Counted from the first letter of the stretch, positions 26,027-34,243 are shown. The stretch is DNA of 64,000 nt from Paracoccaceae bacterium (GCA_027013095.1 JALUYI010000010.1:1-64000), one strand, 5' to 3'. The notes: generated by a model not told the origin, from the letters alone. Numbers and translations are program-made.

Positions 26027-27844
26027 TCAGGCCAGTTCGCCATCGATCTTGCGTCCATAGCCGCGCGGCGTATACATCCGCGGCCCCGCGCCCAGATCAA
26101 TCAGCCGCGATGTGCTCGACCCGACCAGAACCACCGTCATCATGTCCACCTCGTCCACCCTCAGTTCGGCAAGGGTGCGATAGCGCAGCATTTCCTCTGC
26201 ACGCCCCAGCGAGCGAGCCAGAAGAACCGGGGTTTCCGGCGGTCGCGCATCCAGCAGAATGTCCCGCGCCTCGGCCAGAAGGGCGCGGCGACGGCGCGAC
26301 ACGGGGTTGTAAAACGCAATAACGAAATCCCCCTCGGCCGCCGCCCGCAGGCGTTTCAGAATATCCTCGCGCGGGGTCAAAAGATCGCTCAGGGATATGG
26401 CGCAAAAGTCGTGCCCAAGAGGGGCCCCGGCGCGCGCTGCCGCCGCCTGCAGGGCTGAAACCCCCGGGGCCGAAACGACCTCGACCCGGCGCGCCGCAGC
26501 CGATACACCCGCCGCCGATGGCGCCCGGTCCAGCAGTTCGAAAACCAGCGCACCCATTGCGTAAATACCCGCGTCGCCCGAGCAGATCAGCGCCACATTC
26601 CGGCCCTTGGCCGCGGCCTCCAATGCGTAACGGCAGCGATCCTCCTCACCACCCAGCGGGAAATCGCGACGCGTCTTGCCCAACGCAAGCGGTCCCAGCA
26701 AATCGAGATAAAGGCCGTATCCCACCAATTCCTCGGCCTCGGCCACCAGCGCCGAGGCCTCGGGCGTGCGCCAGGAATTCTGCCCCGGCCCGATCCCGAC
26801 AATCGACAGCTTTCCCCGCGCCCGGCCCCGCAACACGGTCAGTGGCTCGGGTGACAGCCCGACCGCGCAGGTCGCCATCGGGGATTTGTGCTTGGCCACG
26901 GCAAGGCTTGCCCGCTCTCCGCCACCCGCCAGCGCCGCCGCCTCCGAAACCCCGTGGCAGCCGACCTCGGAAAACACCACCTCCGAAGGGGTCCTGAGCC
27001 GCGGCGTCTGCGCCTCAAGCTCGGCCGCGCTAAATAGGCGCAAGGGTCGATCCAGCGCCCGCGCCAGATCAAGGATTGCCGGTTCATCCGCCTTCAGATC
27101 CAGCGTATGAATCGCGCTGAGGGCGGCTGGCGCAATCTCGGCAACCGCCAAGGTTTCACGCACCAATTGCGCCAACTCGTCAGGCGGACAATTCCGCGAA
27201 CACCCCACCCCAAGAGTTGCCCGTAGCGGCCGATAAAGAAGCGTTGTCGGGGCGCTCGGCCGTTGTGGGCGGATCGAACAGATCAGCTTGACCGCCTCGC
27301 CCTTGGGCACATCCGCCAGCCAGTCGGCCCGCGTGGCCTCTTCGCCAGCCAGATGCGCGCCGCCGCCCTGCAACAGAGCCATCATCGCGGCCTTGGCATT
27401 TTCGGGGTTTTCCAGCGCCCAGCCCTCGGGCGGCTCATCCAGAGCGACGCCCAGCGCCACATCCCCCGCTGTGGTGATCGCCGCCCGCGCCGCCAGAACA
27501 TCGGCAATACGCCGCGCCAGACGGTTAGCGCCGCGATGCCCGCCCAGCAGTGGCACTACCGTCGCACCATTGTCAGGCACCGCCAGCAAAGCGGGCTCGG
27601 TTCGTTTATCGGCCAACATCGGTGCCACCGCACGAATCAATATCCCCGCCGCACAAACACCAATCACCGGCACGCCCGCGGCAAACAGCGCTCGCACGTG
27701 ATCCAGCCCATTCGGGAAAAAGGCGTCGGCCACATCAACCCGCCCGGCACGCCCATGCAAGCGTAGCCCGAGACCGTCGGCAATAGCGTGAGCAACGGCC
27801 TCACCCGCGCGCGATAGACAGATCACAACCGGGTCTTCAGCCAA
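26027..27844 (-). CDS. cobJ: CbiG-CobJ fusion: cobalamin ring contraction protein and precorrin-3B C17-methyltransferase
   Basis: A 605-residue two-part protein. The first half, about residues 1-345, is CbiG-like: an N-terminal domain with VPLLGGHRGANRLARRIAD and ITTAGD, then a CbiG C-terminal (CobE-like) domain with GVGCSRNCP. The second half, from about residue 350, is the methylase CobJ (LSIVGIGPGQ, CSGDAGIYAMG, APGVSALQAAAARAGAP). CbiG opens the lactone in the early-cobalt route; CobJ contracts the ring. TTG 27844 has AAAGGAGA at good spacing, and no nearby ATG fits. It overlaps cobI by 22 bases. Confidence 0.93.
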   Translation of the reverse strand: MAEDPVVICLSRAGEAVAHAIADGLGLRLHGRAGRVDVADAFFPNGLDHVRALFAAGVPVIGVCAAGILIRAVAPMLADKRTEPALLAVPDNGATVVPLLGGHRGANRLARRIADVLAARAAITTAGDVALGVALDEPPEGWALENPENAKAAMMALLQGGGAHLAGEEATRADWLADVPKGEAVKLICSIRPQRPSAPTTLLYRPLRATLGVGCSRNCPPDELAQLVRETLAVAEIAPAALSAIHTLDLKADEPAILDLARALDRPLRLFSAAELEAQTPRLRTPSEVVFSEVGCHGVSEAAALAGGGERASLAVAKHKSPMATCAVGLSPEPLTVLRGRARGKLSIVGIGPGQNSWRTPEASALVAEAEELVGYGLYLDLLGPLALGKTRRDFPLGGEEDRCRYALEAAAKGRNVALICSGDAGIYAMGALVFELLDRAPSAAGVSAAARRVEVVSAPGVSALQAAAARAGAPLGHDFCAISLSDLLTPREDILKRLRAAAEGDFVIAFYNPVSRRRRALLAEARDILLDARPPETPVLLARSLGRAEEMLRYRTLAELRVDEVDMMTVVLVGSSTSRLIDLGAGPRMYTPRGYGRKIDGELA

Positions 27845-28536
27845 GGGTCGTCTCCTTTCGTGAGCAGGATCATCGAAAAATAAGGGGCCGGTTCGGACAG
27901 TTCGGTCAGCGGCATCACGCGTTCCGTGCCCAGGGTTGCACGCTCGACATAATGCGCGCGTCCCAGTAGGCCAAGGCGATCCAGAACCGCGCGAATCTTG
28001 GCCAGATGTCGCCCGACCTTCATGATGACCATCGCGTCAGCGCCAAGAATTCGGGCCTCCATCTCGGCCTCATCCAGCGGTCCGGGGATGATCGTCAAAA
28101 CCTCGTTGCGTGCCGAAAGCGGCTGGCCAACAGCCGCAGCACCGGCGGTAACCGAGGTCACGCCGGGGACCGTTTGAACCGGAAACCTTCCGCACAGGCG
28201 CGCATTCATATACATGAACGAGCCATAAAACAGTGGGTCGCCCTCACACAGGAACACGACATCCTGTCCGCCCGTCAGACGGTCTGCAATTCGCACGGCC
28301 CCCGCATCATAGGCCCGCTGCGCCGGGGCGCGCGCCGGTGTCATCGGGATATCAACCCTGATTTCCTCGACATTCACGGGCAGGATCTCCGCCGCAATCG
28401 AGCGGGCAAAACTGTCGCTTCCGGCCAGCGCGGGATAGGCGATAACTCTGGCCTTCGAGATCAACCGCACCGCTTTCAGGGTCATCAGCTCGGGATCGCC
28501 AGGGCCGAGGCCAACGCCGTAGAGCGTCCCGCTCAT
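27823..28536 (-). CDS. cobI: Precorrin-2 C20-methyltransferase
   Basis: A 237-residue SAM-dependent methylase that methylates C20 of precorrin-2. The N-terminal GVGLGPGDPELMTLKAVRL, the FLCEGDPLFYGSFMYM block and the PGVTSVTAGAAAVGQPL block are CobI/CbiL hallmarks. The long LTIIPGPLDEAE segment with VIMKVGRHL fits too. It overlaps the upstream cobL by ATGA and the downstream cobJ by 22 bases, so translation of the three is tightly coupled. Confidence 0.95.
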   Translation of the reverse strand: MSGTLYGVGLGPGDPELMTLKAVRLISKARVIAYPALAGSDSFARSIAAEILPVNVEEIRVDIPMTPARAPAQRAYDAGAVRIADRLTGGQDVVFLCEGDPLFYGSFMYMNARLCGRFPVQTVPGVTSVTAGAAAVGQPLSARNEVLTIIPGPLDEAEMEARILGADAMVIMKVGRHLAKIRAVLDRLGLLGRAHYVERATLGTERVMPLTELSEPAPYFSMILLTKGDDPWLKTRL

Positions 28537-29732
28537 CGCTTGATCAACGCATATTGGGTGACCGCGCGCAGAGGCCGCCAGCCGGTGACCGGGCCAAACG
28601 TCTCGGCCCGCTGGGCCTGCAGTTTCACAAGGCTGCCACCGTTCTGACGATAGAGCGACAACAGCAGCGATTCGCTGTCCAGCGTCACCGCGTTGACCAC
28701 CAGACGCCCCAACGGTCGCAGGTGTTGAAGACAGGCTTCAAATGTCGCAGCACTGAGGCCGCCACCGATAAAGATCGCATCCGGCGGGGCCAGCCCCTCC
28801 AGCGCCTCTGGTGCGGTACCGTCGATCAGGTGCAATTTCGGCGTGCCCAGCGCGGCGGCGTTGGCAGCAGCCATCATCCGGCGGCGCGGCCGGGGCTCGA
28901 TCCCGATGGCCCGGGCATATCGCGCCGCCCGCATCCACTCGACCGCGACCGAGCCACAGCCGCAACCCACATCCCACAGCAGGGCCCCCCGCATCGGCAT
29001 CAGCTTGGCCAGAGTGACCGCACGAACCTCCTGCTTGGTCATCGTGCCGTCGCTCTGAAACATGTCGTCAGGCAGGCCCGGAACCCGCGGCAACAGGGCC
29101 GCATCGGCAGCCGCAACACAGGATACCGCCAGTGTGTTGAAGGCAGGCACCACATGCGTCCAGCTGTCCGCCACCCCGTCAAAGCGCGCCTCATCAGCGG
29201 CGCCCATATTGGCAAATACCGTCATCCGGCTCTGGCCAAAGCCACGCTCGCTCAGGAAATGGGCGATCTGCGCGGGAGTTTCCGCGCCGGTGGTCAGAAT
29301 CAGCAGGCGCTGGTCCGGCTGTATAAAGGCAATCATCTGTTCGACCGGGCGGCCGTGAACGGTAAGAGTCTCAAGATCGGCCATGGACCAGCCCATCCGC
29401 GCCGCCGCCATCTGGAACGCGCCGACCTGCGGATGATAGATGATTTCGGCAGGGTCGATGGCACGCCCGATGCGCGCCCCAACCGAAAACCACAGCGGAT
29501 CGCCGGTGGCCAGAACCACGACCCGCTGCCCCTTCAGCGTCTTCAGCAGGTCGATCAGATCATCAAAGGGCGAGGGCCAGGATAGGCGCCGCGCCGTCAC
29601 CCGATCCGACAGGCGATGGTGGCGATCGCCCCCAACGATCACCTCGGCGGCCTCGACAACCGCACGCGTGGCCGGAGTCAGCCCCTCCATGCCGTCCTCG
29701 CCAATCCCGACAATATGCAACCAGGGTGTCAT
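28533..29732 (-). CDS. cobL: Precorrin-6Y C5,15-methyltransferase (decarboxylating)
   Basis: A 399-residue bifunctional enzyme. The N-terminal half is a CbiE-type tetrapyrrole methylase (IVGIGEDGMEGLTPATR, VIVGGDRHH, LATGDPLWFSVGARI). The C-terminal half is a CbiT-type Rossmann methyltransferase with the SAM site LWDVGCGCGSVAVEW, followed by FIGGGLS. It methylates C5 and C15 and removes the acetate carboxyl at C12. ATG 29732 follows AAAGGA at good spacing and is preferred to a GTG five codons upstream. One base separates it from cobH. Confidence 0.95.
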   Translation of the reverse strand: MTPWLHIVGIGEDGMEGLTPATRAVVEAAEVIVGGDRHHRLSDRVTARRLSWPSPFDDLIDLLKTLKGQRVVVLATGDPLWFSVGARIGRAIDPAEIIYHPQVGAFQMAAARMGWSMADLETLTVHGRPVEQMIAFIQPDQRLLILTTGAETPAQIAHFLSERGFGQSRMTVFANMGAADEARFDGVADSWTHVVPAFNTLAVSCVAAADAALLPRVPGLPDDMFQSDGTMTKQEVRAVTLAKLMPMRGALLWDVGCGCGSVAVEWMRAARYARAIGIEPRPRRRMMAAANAAALGTPKLHLIDGTAPEALEGLAPPDAIFIGGGLSAATFEACLQHLRPLGRLVVNAVTLDSESLLLSLYRQNGGSLVKLQAQRAETFGPVTGWRPLRAVTQYALIKR

Positions 29733-29733
29733 G

Positions 29734-30366
29734 TCATATCCTTTCACAGCTTGCCGCCAACGCGTTCACCGCCGCAGCGGCCAGAGATGAGCCCCCGCGC
29801 CGCCCGCGCAGTGCCACATAGTCACAGCCCCGCGGATCGGCGGCCAGTTCTGCCTTGCTTTCGGCAGCGCCGACAAAGCCCACCGGGAAGCCGAGGATCA
29901 AGGCAGGACGGGGCCAACCCTCGTCCAGCAACTCCAGCAAATGAAACAGTGCCGTGGGAGCGTTGCCAATGGCCACGATCGCCCCCTCCAATCGCGGGGC
30001 CCACAGCTCGACCGCGGCGGCCGAACGGGTGTTGCCAATTTCCGCCGCCAGCGCCGGAACCCGCGCCTCGTTCAATGTCACGACAACCTCGCACGCGCCG
30101 GGCAAATTCCGCCGAATCACCCCGGCCGCGACCATCTCGCAATCGCACAGAATCGGCGCCCCGGCCCGCAGCGCCGCTAGCCCAGCATCAAAGGCCCCCT
30201 CCGAGCAGACCAGCCGATCAGCAATCTCGACCATGCCGCAGGCGTGGATCAACCGCACGGCCAGCGCCTCCATCCCCGGATCAAACCGGTCAAGACGGGC
30301 CTCATCGCGCACGGTTGCAAAGCTTTTTTCGTAAATGACCCGCGGGCGTTTTTCATAAGGGCGCAT
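29734..30366 (-). CDS. cobH: Precorrin-8X methylmutase
   Basis: A 210-residue enzyme that moves a methyl group from C11 to C12, giving hydrogenobyrinate (or cobyrinate). Family blocks are SFATVRDEA, LIHACGMVEIAD, the substrate loop APILCDCEMVAAG with the catalytic-histidine region just before it, and LGFPVGFVGAAESK. ATG 30366 is chosen; a TTG at 30384 would add six residues. It lies 24 bases after cbiX and one base before cobL. Confidence 0.95.
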   Translation of the reverse strand: MRPYEKRPRVIYEKSFATVRDEARLDRFDPGMEALAVRLIHACGMVEIADRLVCSEGAFDAGLAALRAGAPILCDCEMVAAGVIRRNLPGACEVVVTLNEARVPALAAEIGNTRSAAAVELWAPRLEGAIVAIGNAPTALFHLLELLDEGWPRPALILGFPVGFVGAAESKAELAADPRGCDYVALRGRRGGSSLAAAAVNALAASCERI

Positions 30367-30390
30367 GTGAAATCTTTTTTGCAAAAATAC

Positions 30391-31494
30391 TCATCTACGC
30401 GACCGCCGGGCACTTTCCGGCCCCAGTGGGTGGGTGTCATGCGGATAATGGTGGTGGTGATGATGCCCGTGCCCGTGGTCATGCCCGTGGTCATGCCCGT
30501 GGGTGTGGTCGTGGGTGTGGTCGTGGTCCTGCGCCGCCATTTCCAGACGGCATTCGCCGGTGCAAAAATCATCGCAAAGCGCGCAATCCACGACATTCGA
30601 GCCGGGCGCGCTGGCCCCTTGGCCTTCGACATGGTGGTGGTGGCTTTCCTGAGGACGACCGACCTCGGCCTCAAACCCCAGAACCTGCACCCGGTATTTG
30701 CACATCGAACAGGTCTCGGGGGGCTGCTCACCGACCTGCTCGGTGACGCGCTCGGCAAAGGTTTCCAGCACCATCGGATGATCGTTCAGATACCCCGCCT
30801 TGACAAAATCGATCCCCGGATTGGCCGCCGCGACCCGGTCGGTAAAGCCATAGATCCGGTCGATCAGGATACCGGTAAACAGGAAATAGGGAAACACGAT
30901 CACCCGTTTGTAACCCAGTCGGCTGACGTGATCCAGACACGGCTCGACCAGCGGAAAGGTGACGCCCGAATACCCGACCTCGCACCAGCCAAACCCCATA
31001 CCTTCCCACAGCATCCGGGCGATCTTGGCAACATTGGCATTGGCGTCCGGGTCCGAGGCTCCACGCCCAATCACCACCAGCGCGGTTTCGGCCAGAGGCA
31101 GGTCACCATATTCGGCATTGGCGCGAGCGACGGCCTCGGAAATACGCGCACCGGCCGCCGCGATCATCTTGGGATCGACGCCCAATTCACGCCCATAGCT
31201 GACCTCGATCCCGTGGCGCGCGCCATAGGTGTTCAGGACTGTCGGGATGTCATTCTTGGCGTGCATCGCGGCAAACAGCATCCCCGGCACGGCAAGAATC
31301 CGATCACAGCCCGCCTTGCGCAGCCGGTCCAGCCCATCTCGGATCACCGGGTTGGCAAACTCGAGATAACCGTAATCGACCTGCCAGTCGGTGGGCAAAA
31401 GCGCCGGCAGCTTTTTGGCCAGCACAGCAAATTCATCCACCGCCGCCTGGCTGCGCGAGCCGTGCCCGCATATCATCACCCCGATTTTTGACAT
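30391..31494 (-). CDS. cbiX: Sirohydrochlorin cobaltochelatase CbiX with Fe-S and His-rich tail
   Basis: A 367-residue long-form CbiX that inserts cobalt early, into sirohydrochlorin. The first chelatase domain starts GVMICGHGSRS with metal-binding His11. The second half carries FPYFLFTGILIDRI. After about residue 255 come cysteine pairs CSMC and CALCDDFCTGEC, expected to hold an Fe-S cluster, and then a tail with about 20 histidines, mostly in HDH and HGH pairs. The histidines may store or buffer cobalt. It heads the minus-strand cob operon, behind an intergenic leader that can fold into a branched structure. Confidence 0.93.
   Translation of the reverse strand: MSKIGVMICGHGSRSQAAVDEFAVLAKKLPALLPTDWQVDYGYLEFANPVIRDGLDRLRKAGCDRILAVPGMLFAAMHAKNDIPTVLNTYGARHGIEVSYGRELGVDPKMIAAAGARISEAVARANAEYGDLPLAETALVVIGRGASDPDANANVAKIARMLWEGMGFGWCEVGYSGVTFPLVEPCLDHVSRLGYKRVIVFPYFLFTGILIDRIYGFTDRVAAANPGIDFVKAGYLNDHPMVLETFAERVTEQVGEQPPETCSMCKYRVQVLGFEAEVGRPQESHHHHVEGQGASAPGSNVVDCALCDDFCTGECRLEMAAQDHDHTHDHTHGHDHGHDHGHGHHHHHHYPHDTHPLGPESARRSRR
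30451..30528. repeat. Degenerate tandem repeat encoding the CbiX histidine tail
   Basis: On the plus strand the unit ATGCCCGTGGTC recurs about three times in tandem (near 30469-30500) and is flanked by GTGGTGGTGATG and GTGGGTGTGGTC variants. On the coding strand these give alternating His-Asp-His-Gly codons. Such tracts can gain or lose units by slippage, so tail length may vary between strains. Confidence 0.7.
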
Positions 31495-31533
31495 GTCTCA
31501 TGCCTCCCGTTCTTTGCGCATACGAAAGAGGCC

Positions 31534-31633
31534 GGGCTGAGCAGCCCATGACGATGCTGTTCCGACTCCCCGATTGGGTCGAGCCTCTGACAGCGCACCT
31601 CTCCGGCCCCTCCACGGGGGCGTCGTCATCGGG
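31534..31633 (-). ncRNA. Candidate structured leader RNA of the cbiX-cob operon
   Basis: Reading towards cbiX, CCCGATGACGA (31633-31623) can pair with TCGTCATGGG (31554-31545), a 10-bp closing stem with one bulge. It encloses a GGGG/CCCC hairpin near 31607-31619 and a GACCC/GGGGAGTC-type hairpin near 31564-31583. The last three closing pairs use the same GGG that starts a downstream hairpin GGGCTG-CT-CAGCCC (31547-31534). The two structures exclude each other, as in riboswitch expression platforms. The canonical cobalamin box is not recognisable, so this is a structural inference from pairing only. Confidence 0.35.
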
Positions 31634-31735
31634 TCTATACGAGAAAACCGCACGCGGGTGCAACGCAGGAAACGCCTGAACCAGAGCCGTTGCCGACATT
31701 GGCCCGCCACCGGAGGGCGGTATATGTCGGAAAAT

Positions 31736-31754
31736 TGTTTCGTTTTCCGAAACA
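31736..31754. promoter_or_regulatory. Inverted repeat TGTTTCG-N5-CGAAACA over a likely promoter
   Basis: Seven-base arms are separated by TTTTC. A possible sigma-70 promoter for the plus-strand glutathionyl-hydroquinone reductase gene overlaps it: TTGTTT at 31735-31740, then 17 bases, then TATCCT at 31758-31763. A repressor bound here would block that promoter. The half-sites are the same as those of the perfect palindrome at 6474-6497. Confidence 0.5.
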
Positions 31755-31831
31755 GTATATCCTATTATCAGGCATTTATTCCACCATCCGCGCTCCTGTA
31801 TGGATAAGGGCCGCAACCAAAGGAAAATTTC

Positions 31832-32821
31832 ATGGGACAGCTTGTCAACGGCGAATGGCGCGACGAATGGTATGATACCACATCCACGGGCGGTGCCTTC
31901 AAGCGGTCCACCGCCGGATTTCGCAACTGGATCACACCGGATGGCTCCCCCGGCCCCAGCGGCTCAGGTGGGTATGCGGCCGAAAGCGGGCGCTATCACC
32001 TCTATGTCAGCCACGCCTGCCCGTGGGCACACCGCACCCTGATCTTTCGCGCCCTCAAGGGTCTCAGCGCGCATATCAGTTTTGACGTGGTGCATCCCGA
32101 TATGCTGCAGGATGGCTGGAGCTTTTCTACGGATTTCCCCGGTGCAACCGGCGATCGTGTCCTTGGCAAGGCGTTCCTGCGCGAGGTCTACACCACCGCA
32201 GTTCCCGATATCTCCGGCCGTGTGACGGTGCCGATCCTGTGGGACAAAGCGACCGGAACGATTGTCTCAAACGAATCATCCGAGATCATCCGCATGTTCA
32301 ATTCGGCCTTTGACGGGCTGACGGGCAACCACGAGGACTACTGGCCACATGATCTGCGCGACGAGATCGACCGGATCAACGCCCGCATCTACGACACCCT
32401 GAACAACGGCGTTTACAAATGCGGCTTTGCAACCACGCAGGCCGCCTACGATGCCGCGGTCGGACCGCTGTTTGACACGCTGGACTGGCTGGAGGCCCGA
32501 TTGTCAACGCACCGCTACCTGATGGGCGCCCGCCTGACCGAGGCCGACTGGCGCCTGTTCACCACCCTCATCCGCTTTGACCCGGTCTATCACACCCATT
32601 TCAAGTGCAATCGAAAATGGCTGCGCGAATTCGAAAACCTGTGGGCCTATACGCGTGAGCTTTACCAATGGCCGGGGGTGCGCGAGACGGTTCACCTCGA
32701 CCACATCGTGCGCCATTATCATTACAGCCACGAAACGATAAACCCCCACCGCATCATCCCGATAAACCCCGTGATCGATTATGACGCGCCGCACGGGCGA
32801 GATGCAATCAGAACCATCTGA
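31832..32821 (+). CDS. yqjG: Glutathionyl-hydroquinone reductase (Xi-class GST)
   Basis: A 329-residue glutathione transferase of the Xi class (YqjG/ECM4). It reduces glutathionyl-hydroquinones, with the catalytic cysteine Cys63 in the CPWAH motif. The N-terminal extension before the thioredoxin fold, the WxF/FRNW stretch and the C-terminal YHTHFKCNRK and NPHRIIP blocks are typical. The ATG follows AAAGGA. It lies between the two arms of the cobalamin region but has no known role in that pathway. A link to quinone detoxification or to the nearby aromatic cluster is possible (inference). Confidence 0.93.
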   Translation: MGQLVNGEWRDEWYDTTSTGGAFKRSTAGFRNWITPDGSPGPSGSGGYAAESGRYHLYVSHACPWAHRTLIFRALKGLSAHISFDVVHPDMLQDGWSFSTDFPGATGDRVLGKAFLREVYTTAVPDISGRVTVPILWDKATGTIVSNESSEIIRMFNSAFDGLTGNHEDYWPHDLRDEIDRINARIYDTLNNGVYKCGFATTQAAYDAAVGPLFDTLDWLEARLSTHRYLMGARLTEADWRLFTTLIRFDPVYHTHFKCNRKWLREFENLWAYTRELYQWPGVRETVHLDHIVRHYHYSHETINPHRIIPINPVIDYDAPHGRDAIRTI

Positions 32822-32897
32822 CGCGTCAGCTCGCCACGCCCTTGCGCCCCGGCAGAATTTCCGCTTGAACAGGCGACAGATCAAGCCGGAGGGACTC

Positions 32898-33299
32898 GTG
32901 ACCACAACCATAACCATTTGCGACACCTGCAAGCGCCCGGGCTGGGCCGAGGGGGACATGGGGCTGACCGATGGCGAGCGTCTAGCTCAGATGATCGAAG
33001 CCGCCGCGCGCCAGTCTGACGAGGTGGTGACACGCCGCCACGCATGCCTGATGGGCTGCGGCAAGGGGTGCAACGTGGCACTTCAGGCGCCGGGCAAGCT
33101 GACCTACGTTCTGGGCGATTTCCGCCCCGAACAAAGCAGCGCCGCGGCAATCGTCGAATACGCGCGCCTTCATGCCCAGAGCAAAACGGGTCAGGTGCCA
33201 TTTCGCCAATGGCCAGCCGCGATCAAGGGGCATTTCGTCTCACGCCTGCCCGCGCTGGAGACGGACGCCAAGGCTGGCCATGAGGCGGGCCCCGCATGA
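32898..33299 (+). CDS. DUF1636 cysteine-rich, probably metal-binding protein
   Basis: A 133-residue protein of DUF1636 with two cysteine groups: CDTC at the N-terminus and ACLMGCGKGC near residues 52-61, after the conserved His. This layout resembles thioredoxin-like [2Fe-2S] ferredoxins. GTG 32898 follows GGAGGGAC, and the conserved domain starts right there. It overlaps cobC by ATGA, so it is co-translated with cobalamin genes, as in many Rhodobacteraceae. A role as an electron donor or cobalt-handling protein is inference. Confidence 0.85.
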   Translation: MTTTITICDTCKRPGWAEGDMGLTDGERLAQMIEAAARQSDEVVTRRHACLMGCGKGCNVALQAPGKLTYVLGDFRPEQSSAAAIVEYARLHAQSKTGQVPFRQWPAAIKGHFVSRLPALETDAKAGHEAGPA

Positions 33300-34243
33300 C
33301 CCGGCGCGATCACGGCGGCGGGCTGGATCAGGCCATCGCCCGTTACGGGGGCCGCCGCGCTGACTGGCTGGACCTGTCCACCGGCATCAACCCCGATCCT
33401 TACCCGGTCCCGGAATTCAGCAATCGCCTCTGGGGCGCATTGCCGGACCACGCGGCCAGTGACGCCCTCAGCACGGCGGCACGAGCCTGCTGGAAGGTTC
33501 CGAACGACGCCGATATCCTTGCCGCGCCGGGAGCATCGGCGCTGATTGCCGCGCTGCCCTCGCTCTGGCCCCGCTCCAGCGTCCAGATTACCGCACCAAC
33601 CTATAACGAACACGCCGCGGCCTTTCGGAACTGGGGATGGACCGTCACCCAAAGCCGGGCTGAAACACGCGTCATCGTGCATCCCAACAACCCGACAGGG
33701 GCGCTGTGGGACGGGCGCGGGCACAGCCGTTTTCTGGTTATCGACGAAAGTTTCTGCGATCCCTTGCCCGAGGCCAGCCAGATCGCGCGGGCAACAACCC
33801 CCGGCGTCGTGATTCTCAAGAGCTTTGGCAAATTCTGGGGCCTTGCCGGCCTGCGTCTGGGCTTTGCCATTGGGCACCCCGACACGATCGCCCCCCTCAG
33901 GGCGAGGCTTGGGCCGTGGGCGGTTTCGGGTCCGGCGCTGGCGCTGGGGGCCGAGGCGCTTGCCGATGCGGACTGGATCAAAGCGACCCGTGCCCGCCTT
34001 GCACGGGATAGCGCGCGCCTGGCGCAGATGCTGTCAAGGGCCGGGGCCGAGAACCTTGGCGGCACCCCCCTGTTTCGTCTGGCTTCGGTCCCGGACGCCG
34101 GGCGCAGCGCCGAATATCTGGCCGGAAACCACCGTATTCTGGTCCGTGTCTTTCCCTATTCCCGAAACTGGCTGCGCTTTGGCCTGCCGGCGGGTGAGCG
34201 CGCCTGGCAGCGGTTGCAGCGCGCGCTGGATGCGTGGCCATGA
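33296..34243 (+). CDS. cobC: L-threonine-O-3-phosphate decarboxylase (cobalamin)
   Basis: A 315-residue fold-type I PLP enzyme of the CobC (Salmonella CobD) type. It makes (R)-1-aminopropan-2-ol phosphate, the linker of the nucleotide loop. Marks are HGGGLDQAIARYGG, WLDLSTGINP, VHPNNPTGALW, VIDESFCDP and the PLP lysine in LKSFGKFWGLAGLRLG. Naming follows Pseudomonas denitrificans, where cobC and cobD act together. It overlaps both DUF1636 and cobD by ATGA junctions. Confidence 0.93.
   Translation: MTRRDHGGGLDQAIARYGGRRADWLDLSTGINPDPYPVPEFSNRLWGALPDHAASDALSTAARACWKVPNDADILAAPGASALIAALPSLWPRSSVQITAPTYNEHAAAFRNWGWTVTQSRAETRVIVHPNNPTGALWDGRGHSRFLVIDESFCDPLPEASQIARATTPGVVILKSFGKFWGLAGLRLGFAIGHPDTIAPLRARLGPWAVSGPALALGAEALADADWIKATRARLARDSARLAQMLSRAGAENLGGTPLFRLASVPDAGRSAEYLAGNHRILVRVFPYSRNWLRFGLPAGERAWQRLQRALDAWP

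Larger units (their letters stand above)
31495..31831. other. 337-bp divergent intergenic region between cbiX and the glutathionyl-hydroquinone reductase gene
   Basis: No established gene fits here. One minus-strand frame reaches in from within cbiX but does not resemble a known family. The region holds a branched foldable element next to cbiX (31534-31633), a hairpin with arms CCGACAT (31693-31699) and ATGTCGG (31724-31730) around an inner CCGCC/GGCGG stem, and a TGTTTCG/CGAAACA inverted repeat at 31736-31754. The right end has AAAGGA ahead of the plus-strand gene. I looked for the cobalamin riboswitch B12 box and did not find a clear match. Confidence 0.6.

Noticed and set aside
31433-31699. 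Minus-strand open frame spanning the cbiX leader into cbiX, starting Met-Ser-Ala-Thr-Ala
   Set aside because: It overlaps the cbiX start in another frame, has no good ribosome-binding site and resembles no family I know. Kept only as an alternative explanation for conservation in the leader.
31495-31831. Canonical cobalamin riboswitch
   Set aside because: I looked for the B12 box and the conserved GCCACTG-type core on both strands and found no convincing match. Only a generic structured leader is claimed.
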